Shown piece after piece: positions 7,478-16,298 of a stretch of DNA of 49,564 nt. The notes beneath the pieces are model-generated. The model was not told the origin of the DNA and ran no database searches. It was given only the letters and a program-made list of their open reading frames with translations. Numbering within the stretch: the first letter of the stretch is position 1; every line of letters begins with the position of its first letter. The translations under genes were made by a program, and so were the position numbers. Source of the stretch: Promethearchaeota archaeon. GTDB taxonomy: Archaea; Asgardarchaeota; Lokiarchaeia; Sigyniarchaeales; SOKP01. The stretch is taken from positions 1-49,564 of the forward strand of contig JALGVJ010000027.1 in NCBI GenBank assembly GCA_029838195.1. The letters run 5' to 3'.

Positions 7478-8848
7478 TCATTCCATTTCAAAACCATTTT
7501 CTTGAATGACGTGCTTGTACCAAAATGCACTTTTCTTCCACGATCGTTCTTGCGTGGCAAAATCGACTTTAATTAATCCAAATTTCTTGGAATATCCTTC
7601 AATCCACTCAAAATTGTCTATTAAAGTCCACACGAAATAACCTTTCAATTTGACGCCCTTATTAATAGCACGATGTACTGCTTCTAAATGGCGCTTGATA
7701 TAACTTATTCTATCATCATCTTGCACGATTCCTTCCATGATTACATCATCTTTACATGCCATGCCATTTTCCGTGATGTAAATAACGGGATGGTCATAGT
7801 CCTTGTCAATTCTAATTAATAGATCATGCAATCCCTCAGGATATACTTCCCATCCCATATCAGAAACTTCTACTCCTTTTTTTGGCCTTCGGGGACTCAT
7901 CAATTTAATCAAATTATTTAGATCTCGCTCTCTTTTCAAATCAACACGAGTACAACTATAATTATTAATCCCTAAAAAATCTCCTCGATGTGCTCCAAGA
8001 AGCTCCCGATCCCTTTCCGTGATGATAGAGAGATCGACTTTATCGGATAAAAGCTCCACTATATCTTGAGGATACTCCCCCTTTAAAATCGGATCTAAAT
8101 ACCATCGATTCATAAAACCATCCACTAATCTCGTAGCTTGTTCATTCAATGGCGAACTTGACTCAGCATAAACTGGATTGAGATTTAACGTGATTCCAAT
8201 TTTACCTTCTGAATGTTGTGAATTTCGATAAGCTTGGATTGCCCTTGCATGGGCTACATTCACCATATGAGAAGCTCGTATTGCTCCGGCAAGATTACCC
8301 CTCTTACCATGAAAACCTGCCAAATAAAAATAAAACGTAAATATCATGGGCTCGTTAAAGGTAATCCAATATTTCACCCGATCTCCGAATTGATTGAAAA
8401 GAAAATCCGCATAATTCACGTAAGCATCCACAACTTCAAGACTTTCCCAAGCACCTATTTTGTTTAAAGTTAACGGTAAATCCCAATGATAAATCGTAAT
8501 GAACGGGTCAATCTCATTTTCAATCAAAAGATTTATTAACTTGTCGTAGAATTCCACTCCCTTCCAATTCACGGAATCCTTACCCGTGGGAAAGATCCGA
8601 GGCCAAGAAATGGAAAATCGATACGCTTTTAATCCAAGCTCTCTCATTAATCGGACATCCTCTTCATACCGATGATAATGATTGCAAGCGATATCTCCCG
8701 TATCTCCATTTTTTATCACGCCCGGTGAATGAGTAATCTGATCCCAAATACTCTCTCCCTTACCATCTTCATTCCATGCCCCTTCTATTTGATAACTCGA
8801 AGTTGCCGCCCCCCACATAAATCCTTGAGGAAAAATGATTTTTTTCAT
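7478..8848 (-). CDS. Family 1 glycoside hydrolase (beta-glucosidase-like)
   Basis: A 456-residue GH1 enzyme that hydrolyses beta-linked glucosides or galactosides by the retaining mechanism. The N-terminal GH1 signature (FMWGAATSSYQIEGAW, residues 10-25), the acid/base glutamate E166 in TFNEP and the nucleophile E360 in YITENG are all present, and length is exactly that of bacterial cytosolic BglA/BglB. There is no signal peptide, so it should act on imported di- or oligosaccharides. It is more like bacterial than Sulfolobus-type GH1 enzymes, suggesting transfer. It stands alone with its own TATA-like element; no sugar transporter is next to it. Confidence 0.95.
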   Translation of the reverse strand: MKKIIFPQGFMWGAATSSYQIEGAWNEDGKGESIWDQITHSPGVIKNGDTGDIACNHYHRYEEDVRLMRELGLKAYRFSISWPRIFPTGKDSVNWKGVEFYDKLINLLIENEIDPFITIYHWDLPLTLNKIGAWESLEVVDAYVNYADFLFNQFGDRVKYWITFNEPMIFTFYFYLAGFHGKRGNLAGAIRASHMVNVAHARAIQAYRNSQHSEGKIGITLNLNPVYAESSSPLNEQATRLVDGFMNRWYLDPILKGEYPQDIVELLSDKVDLSIITERDRELLGAHRGDFLGINNYSCTRVDLKRERDLNNLIKLMSPRRPKKGVEVSDMGWEVYPEGLHDLLIRIDKDYDHPVIYITENGMACKDDVIMEGIVQDDDRISYIKRHLEAVHRAINKGVKLKGYFVWTLIDNFEWIEGYSKKFGLIKVDFATQERSWKKSAFWYKHVIQENGFEME

Positions 8849-8874
8849 GAGTCAAACCCTTGCAAATTGAAAGT

Positions 8875-8882
8875 TTTTATAA
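8875..8882 (-). promoter_or_regulatory. TATA box for the GH1 gene
   Basis: On the minus strand this reads TTATAAAA, centred about 30 bases before the ATG at 8848, so the transcript probably has almost no leader. Confidence 0.5.
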
Positions 8883-8961
8883 TTTAATCCTTAATAATCT
8901 TGAACAATTAGTAAAAACCTAAAACATGAGAAACATAAGCACTACTAATTAAAAAAACTGT

Positions 8962-9711
8962 TCATTTTTTGGGCGCATCTGGCAATAATCGTGCATCCGT
9001 GAAAAGCTTATCCCTATCTAATTTTACTTTATATCCTTTTGAAAGCAAGAAGCTTTGGATCTCGTTCCCTACTTTCTCTAATAAATCATCATCATTCTTA
9101 TTGATTTTAAAATGAATGAGGGATTGAGCAAAATTTATTTTTTCTCTCTCCTCTGAACTAGCAGTAAATATCATGATCTCCGTCGCTCCTGCCAATCTCG
9201 CTTTTTTCTTTATTTCTTGTTCAAATGTTCCAAATGTGAAAAATTCTCGCTCCTTGGTCCGAATTTTATCTTCTAAAATACTCTCTAACTCTTTTCTTGC
9301 TTTTGGATTATAAAACGTGGTCAATTCTCGCGTGGCTAATTCCTTAAATTTTCCGTTAATTAGTTTTTTCTTCTCTTGAACATGCTCTTTTAACGAATTT
9401 AAGACATTTTCATCAATTTGTCGGAAATTCTCCACGTGTCGAATGTATGTGGTTAATTTTTCTATTAAATCATAATAAAAGCGTAAAGAAGACTTAATAA
9501 TAATTTTATCCTCCATGTCTTTAATTTCGGGATAAAATTTCTTTAAAATTAAATTAATTTTCTTGACGAGTTCAGAACAAACTTTCGCTATTTCCTCCAC
9601 CTTTTGAAGAGATTTTTCCTTCAAAAGCTCCATCAAGCCTTTTTCCATGGAAGACAACTCTTCAAAAACAAGCGTGATCTCATTCTTAAATTTTTTTTCA
9701 ATGTAAGACAT
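8962..9711 (-). CDS. Unknown coiled-coil protein
   Basis: A 249-residue soluble protein that I do not recognise. Residues 1-130 are long charged helices (Glu/Lys-rich with regular Leu/Ile), 130-180 contain TRELTTFYNP and another charged helix, and the last 80 residues look like a small alpha/beta domain ending in DARLLPDAPKK. No membrane segment, cysteine cluster or catalytic motif is visible. It lies between the GH1 gene and tfb on the same strand but has its own promoter. The alternating hydrophobic helices suggest self-association or a scaffold; that is inference only. Confidence 0.75.
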   Translation of the reverse strand: MSYIEKKFKNEITLVFEELSSMEKGLMELLKEKSLQKVEEIAKVCSELVKKINLILKKFYPEIKDMEDKIIIKSSLRFYYDLIEKLTTYIRHVENFRQIDENVLNSLKEHVQEKKKLINGKFKELATRELTTFYNPKARKELESILEDKIRTKEREFFTFGTFEQEIKKKARLAGATEIMIFTASSEEREKINFAQSLIHFKINKNDDDLLEKVGNEIQSFLLSKGYKVKLDRDKLFTDARLLPDAPKK

Positions 9712-9734
9712 TTATAATCTGAATATCACTACAA

Positions 9735-9742
9735 CTATATAT
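9735..9742 (-). promoter_or_regulatory. TATA box for the coiled-coil gene
   Basis: ATATATAG on the minus strand is centred about 28 bases before the ATG at 9711, which predicts a leaderless message. Confidence 0.5.
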
Positions 9743-10162
9743 TCTTATTCCTAAGAATTTATTAGTAACCTACAAATTTAAAGAAAACTATTTCTAATTT
9801 GCTCCCTTGAAACGGCTTCAGATACTTTTCCCATTAAGACGTATCGAGCCTCCAACGATAGATTAGAAAAACAAGAAAATGTAATTATTTGAAAATTCGC
9901 TCTTTTAATTATTCGTTTTCATTAAAATTGGCAAGGTTTTTAAAAAAACGTGCTGCTACTATTAATGAATGAATCAATTTCATTTAATCGTTATCAAGAG
10001 GAAACGGAAACTGACTATCTCAAATTTCAATCTTAATAAAATCACGTGTCCACGTTGAGACTGAAGATAAAAAAATAAATGAAGTACCAACTTTAAAAGT
10101 TAAGAAAATTAAAAAAAATTGAGAAAAAAATCTACTCTTGTTAAAATCCTTTACGTTCCCTA
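9743..10162. other. Intergenic, no convincing gene
   Basis: Apart from the promoter of the upstream-reading gene nothing firm is seen. A 23-codon frame starting at ATG near 9965 on the plus strand (MNESISFNRYQEETE...) has a natural-looking composition and could be a gene remnant, but it has no ribosome-binding site and ends at TAA after QS. Confidence 0.35.
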
Positions 10163-11107
10163 TTAATACTTCAAGTAAAGAGATTCAAGCTTGCCCTTGA
10201 TTTGTTTGCTTCGACTTCGGAGCGTTACCTCCGTGACCTTTGCGACTTCCGATACCTCCGCTTGCGTGCGGCGGCAATTGCTCGCTTTCGCCGCCATATA
10301 TACGACTGATGCGGCTAATCCTTTCGGATCTTTACCCGTTCTTAATAATCCATTTTTTGATGCTTGAATTAACAAGTTTATAGCCTTCTTTTGTACCTCC
10401 ATGGGGAGACCTAAATCATTTCCGAATCTAAATACCAATTGCTCGGCGGTGATGGGTCGATATTTTAAACCAAGTTCGGGCAAAACTTCCTTGACCACCA
10501 TTCCTAAAGACCGATGGACCGTTCTCCTCGGCGTCATGGATGCCTCACATACCTCTTCAAGGAGCCGAGGGAATTCATGTACTCTAATGGCGGCATAGAG
10601 CGAAGCTGCTATGAACCCATCGATTGACCTGCCCATCGTGAGCTTCTTTCGTGCTACAACGCTATAAATCTTCCAAGCGGTTTCCTTAATATATTCAGGA
10701 ATGTTTAATTTGCTTGTTAGCATTTTTAGCTTCGGTTTCGCTTCCCAAAAGTTCCTTTCGATACTGGAAATAAGAGAATTTTGAATTTTGGATAAGCGTG
10801 AAAATAAAGTCTTCCCTTTCGCTCCAATTAAGCGCCCTTTAGAATCTATCTTCGAATTTGGCAGCATGGTTCTTGGACCGAATTCTCTCCATCTAGGTTC
10901 TGTCCGTCTTCGCTTATTTACTTCTTCTACCGTGTAGGCTCTTCTTTCGTGGCCAACGAGGTTTTGGGATACGATCATTCCACAGTTCAAGCATACATTA
11001 TCGCCATCCCGAGATTCAATACAAGGATTATCGCAACAATCTTCAATATCTTGACTCAATTCCGAGCAATCCTTAGCCCGCAATCTTTCTTTATAGTTGG
11101 GATTCAT
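10163..11107 (-). CDS. tfb: Transcription initiation factor TFB (divergent zinc ribbon)
   Basis: TFB recruits RNA polymerase to TATA-bound TBP. In 314 residues: an N-terminal zinc ribbon (C25, C29, C39, C42), the B-reader/linker region with RRAYTVEEVNKRRRTEPRW (about 52-72), then two cyclin-like repeats (about 115-205 and 210-305) ending in a basic helix-turn-helix for the BRE. The zinc ribbon is C-x3-C-x9-C-x2-C rather than the usual C-x2-C-x14/15-C-x2-C, so it is compact, and an additional cysteine (C24) and C14 are near. The cyclin repeats are well conserved. It may be an alternative TFB used for a subset of promoters. Archaeal species often carry several; only this one is in view. Confidence 0.93.
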   Translation of the reverse strand: MNPNYKERLRAKDCSELSQDIEDCCDNPCIESRDGDNVCLNCGMIVSQNLVGHERRAYTVEEVNKRRRTEPRWREFGPRTMLPNSKIDSKGRLIGAKGKTLFSRLSKIQNSLISSIERNFWEAKPKLKMLTSKLNIPEYIKETAWKIYSVVARKKLTMGRSIDGFIAASLYAAIRVHEFPRLLEEVCEASMTPRRTVHRSLGMVVKEVLPELGLKYRPITAEQLVFRFGNDLGLPMEVQKKAINLLIQASKNGLLRTGKDPKGLAASVVYMAAKASNCRRTQAEVSEVAKVTEVTLRSRSKQIKGKLESLYLKY

Positions 11108-11126
11108 GGGAGTTCACAATTTTCAT
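11091..11126 (-). other. Possible short upstream ORF overlapping tfb start
   Basis: An ATG at 11126-11124 opens an 11-codon frame (MKIVNSHESQL) that ends inside the tfb coding sequence in another frame. If the tfb leader includes it, initiation here would compete with the tfb start. Could easily be chance. Confidence 0.2.
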
Positions 11127-11453
11127 GGTTTATTCCTCGATCCAGAAGCTTGATCGAGTAAATGCGGTAAAATTTAAAAATTGTTGCATTGATATCATGG
11201 TATTTTAATATAGTGATGCACGTGGTGAGTAATAATACTAGTTTTAGAACTAATATTTTTTTCCCATGCTCATGATACCTTTTTAGTTATTTTACTAATA
11301 AGACAAAATATTATTTAAATATATATCTCATGAGGTTGTAGTGATCGTATTAAAACATGGAAATGGGAAATGGCACCCAATTTTTCAATAATTCGATCTG
11401 GCTCGTGTTTTATTAGCAATATGGCTGGAAATAAAGAGAGTGGAGGGTTTACT
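11108..11453. other. tfb upstream region with hairpin
   Basis: The spacer between tfb and the lar operon holds the tfb promoter. CTCGATC and GATCGAG (about 11138-11144 and 11154-11160) form a perfect 7-base stem around a 9-base loop about 31-53 bases before the tfb start; it would sit in the leader or at the transcription start. Upstream on the minus strand an A/T element (ACTATATTAAAA, plus-strand about 11205-11216) may be the TATA box. The remainder shows no gene. Confidence 0.4.
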
Positions 11454-12743
11454 TCAAGAGAGACGGTATAGAGGGAGCACTTGAGGGCCGTTGGGCAAAA
11501 TGAGTATGCTGGCGTCTCTTCCGTGATTTTTTAAGCTCTCCTCAATGGCATTTTCGACCGAGGATGCATGTTTCAAACCGATATTTCCAATATCGTCCTT
11601 GCCCAATCGTGATACGATAAAAATTTCAGCTTTCATGAGAATTCGTGTGAGGATTTGAATTTCCCATTGATCAGGAACCTCAATCGTACCATTCAGAATT
11701 TCCTCATGAATTTTTTGAGGGGATTTCCCCGAAAAGATTAGCTGTCGGAAATTTTCATGTCCTACACCTTCGGATAGTTCATTCACGGCGATGATGGTGC
11801 CGTTTTCTTTTACAGCCATTTCTCCAATAGCCATGCTTTTTACGGCTTGATAAAGATTTAAATCAAGGGGAAAGCCTCCATTCCCGCAGACCACGATGTC
11901 GTAGAGATGCTCAATTTCTTTAAACACGTGGTTCATTTGATAATCAACTAAAAGGCGATGGACTTCATTGCAATCATCTCCGGCGGCGATTCTCGTGATC
12001 TCGTGATTCTTATTAATACATACATTAATGGTGAAATTTACCCCCACTTTTTTCATGATTTCCACGGCATTTTCATGGAGGGGATTTCCTTCGAGCATGC
12101 CAAACCGGGCTCTTGGAGAGGCTATGTTTTTAGCGGAATGATTTGCTTGTATGGTCTTTTCCCCGGCAATGCCCGGCACAATCGATTTTCGGCCACCGGA
12201 AAACCCCATGAAAAAATGAGGTTCCACATAGCCAGTTATTATTTTCAAATCACTTTCAAGGTATTCTTTGTTGATGAAGATAGGAACGCCTGACGCCGTT
12301 CCTAAATATTGCATTGTTTTCCCATCCGACGCCACGTGATTGATGATCATTTGATTCTTGATGAGTTCTTTTCCTAATATCCGTTCTATTTCTTCTTGCG
12401 TGGTCAGACGATGCAAGCCCGTTGCAACTAAAATAGTAATGTGTTTCTTGTTAATGCCCTGTTCCCTCAATTCTTCCATGAGTGGTTCGATTATTAGGCG
12501 AGAGGGAACGGGCCTCGTGGAATCACTCATGACAATGCATGCTTTCTCAATCTTTCCTTTTTCTGCAATCACTTCTCCCAAGGATTTCATCCCTTCGGGA
12601 TTTGTAATGGCTTTTCTTATGGCTTCACGGGGCTTTCCTAAGGCAGGTTGAGTCTTGGGTGTCATGATCGTATAATTCCAATTGGGGTTCAAATTTACTT
12701 TTAACCCACGGATACCATAATCTAACATTACAAATTTAACCAT
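11454..12743 (-). CDS. larA: LarA-family nickel-pincer racemase (lactate racemase-like)
   Basis: About 429 residues. LarA-type enzymes interconvert D and L 2-hydroxyacids with a nickel-pincer nucleotide tethered to lysine. The catalytic set is present: arginine in SDSTRPVP, histidine in ATGLHRLTT, histidine in VEPHFF, the tether lysine ten residues later in GGRKS, and histidine sixteen after that in QANH. The start at 12743 (MVKFVML) overlaps the stop of the upstream FAD/Fe-S gene by eight bases, so the two are translationally coupled; the longer frame reaching 12866 lies inside that gene and is not used. No larB, larC or larE cofactor genes are in the window. Lactate is the leading substrate because of the coupled dehydrogenase, but other 2-hydroxyacids are known for this family. 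Confidence 0.88.
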   Translation of the reverse strand: MVKFVMLDYGIRGLKVNLNPNWNYTIMTPKTQPALGKPREAIRKAITNPEGMKSLGEVIAEKGKIEKACIVMSDSTRPVPSRLIIEPLMEELREQGINKKHITILVATGLHRLTTQEEIERILGKELIKNQMIINHVASDGKTMQYLGTASGVPIFINKEYLESDLKIITGYVEPHFFMGFSGGRKSIVPGIAGEKTIQANHSAKNIASPRARFGMLEGNPLHENAVEIMKKVGVNFTINVCINKNHEITRIAAGDDCNEVHRLLVDYQMNHVFKEIEHLYDIVVCGNGGFPLDLNLYQAVKSMAIGEMAVKENGTIIAVNELSEGVGHENFRQLIFSGKSPQKIHEEILNGTIEVPDQWEIQILTRILMKAEIFIVSRLGKDDIGNIGLKHASSVENAIEESLKNHGRDASILILPNGPQVLPLYRLS

Positions 12744-14496
12744 GACGTGTCTCTCTCCTTGCATGTAGTATTTCTCGAGCTTTTTCGAAGATTTCATGCG
12801 TGGGAACGCCTGAAGGGCACATGTAATTGCAATTTCCGCAGAGACTACACGCATGAAATATCTCATTAATTAAAGAAGTGGGTTCTAATTCTCCATGAAC
12901 CAATCCATTAAGGAGACATAATCGTCCTCTGGGAGAATACGGCTCTATATGAAAATATTTTTTTGAAACGCATGTTTCTTTACAGAATCCGCATCTCATG
13001 CATCTTAATTCTAAGATCTCATTATTTAGGTTTTTTAGCGTCCTTCTTTCTTGAATTTCATCAGTATAACTCCATGTTCTCAGGCCTTTTCCCGTTCCGG
13101 GATTTAAAATGTGTTTGGGATCAAAGAGATTTTTTATTTTTTCCATCATGTCAAGTACTTCTTTTTCATGCTCACCTTCCATGAAGGAGATTTTTATTTT
13201 CCCTATACCATGTTCTCCCGTGATGCTTCCTCCAGAAGGAATGATAATTTTTTCATATAAATATTTTTTTGCCAATTCAAATTCAAATACATCATGGGGA
13301 TCATTTTCATTAAAGAGGAAAGTAGGATGGATGTTGCCTTCCATGTGGCCAAATGTAGCGACTTGTACTCTGCTTAGTTTGAGATTCTCAGATATTTTTT
13401 CTATTTTTTTAATCACGTCAGAAAAAGAGCTAATTTTAATAGTACAATCTTCCAAGCAACAAGAGGGCGCTATTCTTGACAGGGCAGGTAATGCGGCTTT
13501 TCTTGCTCCAATTAATTTCTCTCGCTCGGCATCATTTTTCGCTGATTTACTCAAGATGGGGTTGTATTTTTCCATGATCAAATTTAACTTTTCGAATTCC
13601 TCTTCGATTCCTTGAGCACTTCTACTTTCCACGTCCGCAAGAAGAACATATCCTAAGGGATATTTGGAAAATTCTCCTCCGAGATTTTCGAAGACTGCCC
13701 GTGTCGTGAGGAGATCTAGGAATTCTAGCAAGATGGGAACAAAGCCTTGTTTTCTTAATTCCAGCACGGCATTTCCCAAATCATCTATGGTTTTGAATAT
13801 ATAAAATCCCAATTTCCTATAGGATGGAAGGGGCTTGATCCTGAGACTTATTTTTGTGAACACGCCTAACGTGCCTTCAGACCCTACAAATAAATCTTTA
13901 AGATTATAAGAAGATACAGATTTTAAGACTTCCTTGCCCAACTTTATGATACTCCCATCTGCTAACACGCATTCTAATGCTAACACGTAATCTTTTGTAA
14001 CGCCGTATTTAAAAGCTTGCACGCCTCCAGAATTGTTAGCTACCATGCCACCAATCGTGCATGCTTGGGAGGAGCCGGGGTCAGGAGGAAAGAAATAACC
14101 AAAGGGTTTTAAGTAGGTGTTCAAGTCATCACAGATTACACCAGGTTCTACTTCCACCACATTATTTTCTATCTCCACCCGTAAAATATTATTCATTTGG
14201 CTTAAATCTAAGACGATTCCTCCATAAGGAGTTAAAGGTCCTCCGGATAAAGAGGTTCCCGCTCCACGTGCGATAACGGGAATGAGATTTTCATTCGCCA
14301 CTTTTAAGATTTTTGAGATTTCTTGCGTGTCATGTGGAGTTAAAATAACATCAGGAACCCAGTTTTTTCGAAACACGATCGGACCAAAAGCATAGACGAA
14401 TCGAATTTCTTTTTGATCGAAAAAATTGCTTTCGCCCACGATTTTCCTGAGTTGTTCCTTGATTTCTTTAGAGATCTTATTATACCGATTTTCCAT
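12736..14496 (-). CDS. FAD-linked 2-hydroxyacid (D-lactate/glycolate) dehydrogenase fused to 4Fe-4S domain
   Basis: A 586-residue GlcD-like flavoprotein joined to the iron-sulfur part of GlcF. FAD binding (PCMH/VAO fold) is shown by ARGAGTSLSGGPLTP (about 76-90) and GGMVANNSGG (about 148-157); the FAD-oxidase C-terminal domain ends with GEHGIGK and DPKHILNPGTGKG. Residues from about 505 hold two ferredoxin-type clusters, CMRCGFCKETC and CSLCGNCNYMCPSG. The cysteine-rich CCG domains that normally complete GlcF or LldE are absent, so electrons must leave to another carrier. Coupled to larA downstream, it probably oxidises one lactate enantiomer to pyruvate while LarA supplies it from the other. 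Confidence 0.9.
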   Translation of the reverse strand: MENRYNKISKEIKEQLRKIVGESNFFDQKEIRFVYAFGPIVFRKNWVPDVILTPHDTQEISKILKVANENLIPVIARGAGTSLSGGPLTPYGGIVLDLSQMNNILRVEIENNVVEVEPGVICDDLNTYLKPFGYFFPPDPGSSQACTIGGMVANNSGGVQAFKYGVTKDYVLALECVLADGSIIKLGKEVLKSVSSYNLKDLFVGSEGTLGVFTKISLRIKPLPSYRKLGFYIFKTIDDLGNAVLELRKQGFVPILLEFLDLLTTRAVFENLGGEFSKYPLGYVLLADVESRSAQGIEEEFEKLNLIMEKYNPILSKSAKNDAEREKLIGARKAALPALSRIAPSCCLEDCTIKISSFSDVIKKIEKISENLKLSRVQVATFGHMEGNIHPTFLFNENDPHDVFEFELAKKYLYEKIIIPSGGSITGEHGIGKIKISFMEGEHEKEVLDMMEKIKNLFDPKHILNPGTGKGLRTWSYTDEIQERRTLKNLNNEILELRCMRCGFCKETCVSKKYFHIEPYSPRGRLCLLNGLVHGELEPTSLINEIFHACSLCGNCNYMCPSGVPTHEIFEKAREILHARRETRHG

Positions 14497-14578
14497 GAGA
14501 AAAAACGATCTTGAGTTTTTAAATTAGATATACTACATTAGAAAAAATTTTCGGTTTTTTAATTTTATCTATTAATTC

Positions 14579-15463
14579 TTATAATGTGGTAAATACCTCC
14601 CCCGAAAACCCCCAAGAACGTAATAATTCCTCAGCCTCCCCGGATATTTTATCTAAGAATTCCTTAACAGAAAGAATCTCATCCACGTGTCCTGCTGCCA
14701 TGCTCCAAATGCTCTTGTCTTTTAATTGATGGTGATAAATTTGGTTATAGAAATCCTCATTAAAAATGTCTTGATTGATTATTCTTTTTTTATAAGTATT
14801 TGACGCAGGACATTCTTTTGTTGCTAATATTGCAGTTCCAAAGCAAACAGCATCAGCACCCATCGCAATAGCCGCTAGAAATCCTCTAGCATTACCGATT
14901 CCTCCCGCCGCAATGATGGGAACGCTCAACATCTTTCTTGCCATGGTGATATTTACTAATGTCGTGTTTTGAAGGGGATTTTTAAAGCCCGTGCCTTCAA
15001 TTCCGACTAATGTAATAGCATCTGCGCCCATTCTTTCTGCAGTTAATGCATGTTTCAAAAGAGTACACTTATGGAACCAAGTACCACCTTTAGATTTAAA
15101 TTTTTTTCCTATAACATCCGAACGATATGCGGAAGTGGTACAAATTTTTACGCCCTCGTCGATTGCTACGTCCATGAATTCTAAATAAAAATTCTCATTC
15201 CGCGGTTTAGGCACGTTTTTGGCCATCATGGGAGGCATGATGGAAAAATTGACGCCGAAAGGCTTGTTGGTCAAATTAAATGTTTTATTAATCGCTTCCC
15301 GAAATTGTTCTGCGGAGGGGTAATTAATAGCCGTGAGAATGCCCAATCCTCCAGCATTAGAAAAAGCTGCGGTGAATTCTGGTCTTCCCAAGCCTGCGAA
15401 GGCTCCTTGGATGAAAGGGTATTTAATTTTCACGAGTTCAGTTATTTTAGTTTTCCATTGCAT
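14579..15463 (-). CDS. Nitronate monooxygenase/2-nitropropane dioxygenase-like flavoprotein
   Basis: A 294-residue FMN TIM-barrel protein of the NMO / enoyl-ACP reductase II family: N-terminal PFIQGAFAGLGRPEFTAAFSNAGGLG-type start, GADAITLVGIEGTG (about 145-158), IIAAGGIGNARGFLAAIAMGADAVCFGTAI (about 184-213). FMN phosphate-binding glycines are clear. Physiological substrates are uncertain; relatives detoxify nitroalkanes, reduce enoyl groups or act as trans-dehydrogenases. It is on the same strand as the lactate operon but separated from it by 82 bases. A longer paralogue (350 residues) lies at 42634-43686. Confidence 0.85.
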   Translation of the reverse strand: MQWKTKITELVKIKYPFIQGAFAGLGRPEFTAAFSNAGGLGILTAINYPSAEQFREAINKTFNLTNKPFGVNFSIMPPMMAKNVPKPRNENFYLEFMDVAIDEGVKICTTSAYRSDVIGKKFKSKGGTWFHKCTLLKHALTAERMGADAITLVGIEGTGFKNPLQNTTLVNITMARKMLSVPIIAAGGIGNARGFLAAIAMGADAVCFGTAILATKECPASNTYKKRIINQDIFNEDFYNQIYHHQLKDKSIWSMAAGHVDEILSVKEFLDKISGEAEELLRSWGFSGEVFTTL

Positions 15464-15826
15464 GGTATTATACCAAAATATGGATTAAAAAAAATGAAAT
15501 ACATTTTAATAATATTTTAATTTACCAAATACATTTTAAAAGAAAAAGGTTAATATTTAATCGAAGATAAAGAAAAAAGAAATTCCGTAAAAGGAGAAAC
15601 GGTTGAACAAGTAAAATACCTACTTATTTGATTATTTCTATTTAAGTACTTATAAATATTTAAAGAAATTAAAAATTCTATAAAAATCAAGCTTAAGTGA
15701 GTTCTTGAAGAAATATCTCTTTAAAATAAGGCTTCAGATAAGGATCATAATGATCATTTTATTCTTTTAATTCTAATTTCAGAATTTAAATACTTGAGAG
15801 ATTAGTTATAAAATAGAATACTTAAA
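15464..15826. other. Intergenic between divergent genes, palindrome present
   Basis: No gene is visible. GATCAT-A-ATGATC (15743-15755) is a perfect 6+6 palindrome about 120 bases before the response regulator and could be an operator; its A/T-rich surroundings make chance plausible. The rest is A/T-rich spacer. Confidence 0.35.
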
Positions 15827-15836
15827 TTTATATAAA
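15827..15836 (+). promoter_or_regulatory. TATA box for the two-component pair
   Basis: TTTATATAAA is a strong archaeal TATA match. It predicts a transcription start near 15857, leaving about 20 bases before ATG 15878 or a leaderless GTG at 15860. Confidence 0.55.
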
Positions 15837-15877
15837 TCCGGTTAGTCTATTTTTATAATGTGAATAAAACGGGAAAG

Positions 15878-16249
15878 ATGAGTGATAACACGAGGGTTTT
15901 TATTGTTGATGATGATCAATACATAGTGAAATTATTGAGCGTAATATTAGAGAAAAATGGATTTGAAATAATGGGTCATGCATTTAATGGAAAAATGGCA
16001 ATTGAAAAATTAAAATTATTACATGAAAAACCAGATGTGATTATCATGGATTATCGGATGCCCATTATGAATGGCATTGAGGCCACAATTCATCTAAAGG
16101 AGATTTGCAATCATTCTAAAATAATATTTGCCACCGCTGATAATGAGATAAGAGAAGAAGCCTTACAAATAGGAGTGGCTGATGTTATTAGTAAACCTTT
16201 TGAAATTGACATGTTGATAAAATCCATAAAGAAGGCTTCAAATTTTTAA
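15878..16249 (+). CDS. CheY-like response regulator, receiver domain only
   Basis: About 123 residues (129 if GTG 15860 is used), consisting of a single receiver domain. In the longer numbering the acidic pocket is D17-D19, the phosphoacceptor is D64 in IIMDYRMP, then a threonine in FATAD and the conserved lysine in SKPFE. There is no output domain, so it must act by protein contact, like CheY or in a phosphorelay. The histidine kinase gene follows after 49 bases and is surely the partner. Confidence 0.92.
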   Translation: MSDNTRVFIVDDDQYIVKLLSVILEKNGFEIMGHAFNGKMAIEKLKLLHEKPDVIIMDYRMPIMNGIEATIHLKEICNHSKIIFATADNEIREEALQIGVADVISKPFEIDMLIKSIKKASNF

Positions 16250-16298
16250 AAAATAATCCAATCCATAATAATAAATTATAAAACAGGTTTAAAGACCC

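Noticed and set aside
12744..12866. N-terminal extension of the LarA frame
   Set aside because: It overlaps conserved Fe-S coding sequence of the upstream gene; homologues start at the MVKFVML position.
13109..13615. 168-codon plus-strand frame
   Set aside because: Lies entirely antisense to the well-supported FAD/Fe-S dehydrogenase and has low-complexity Phe/Ser composition.
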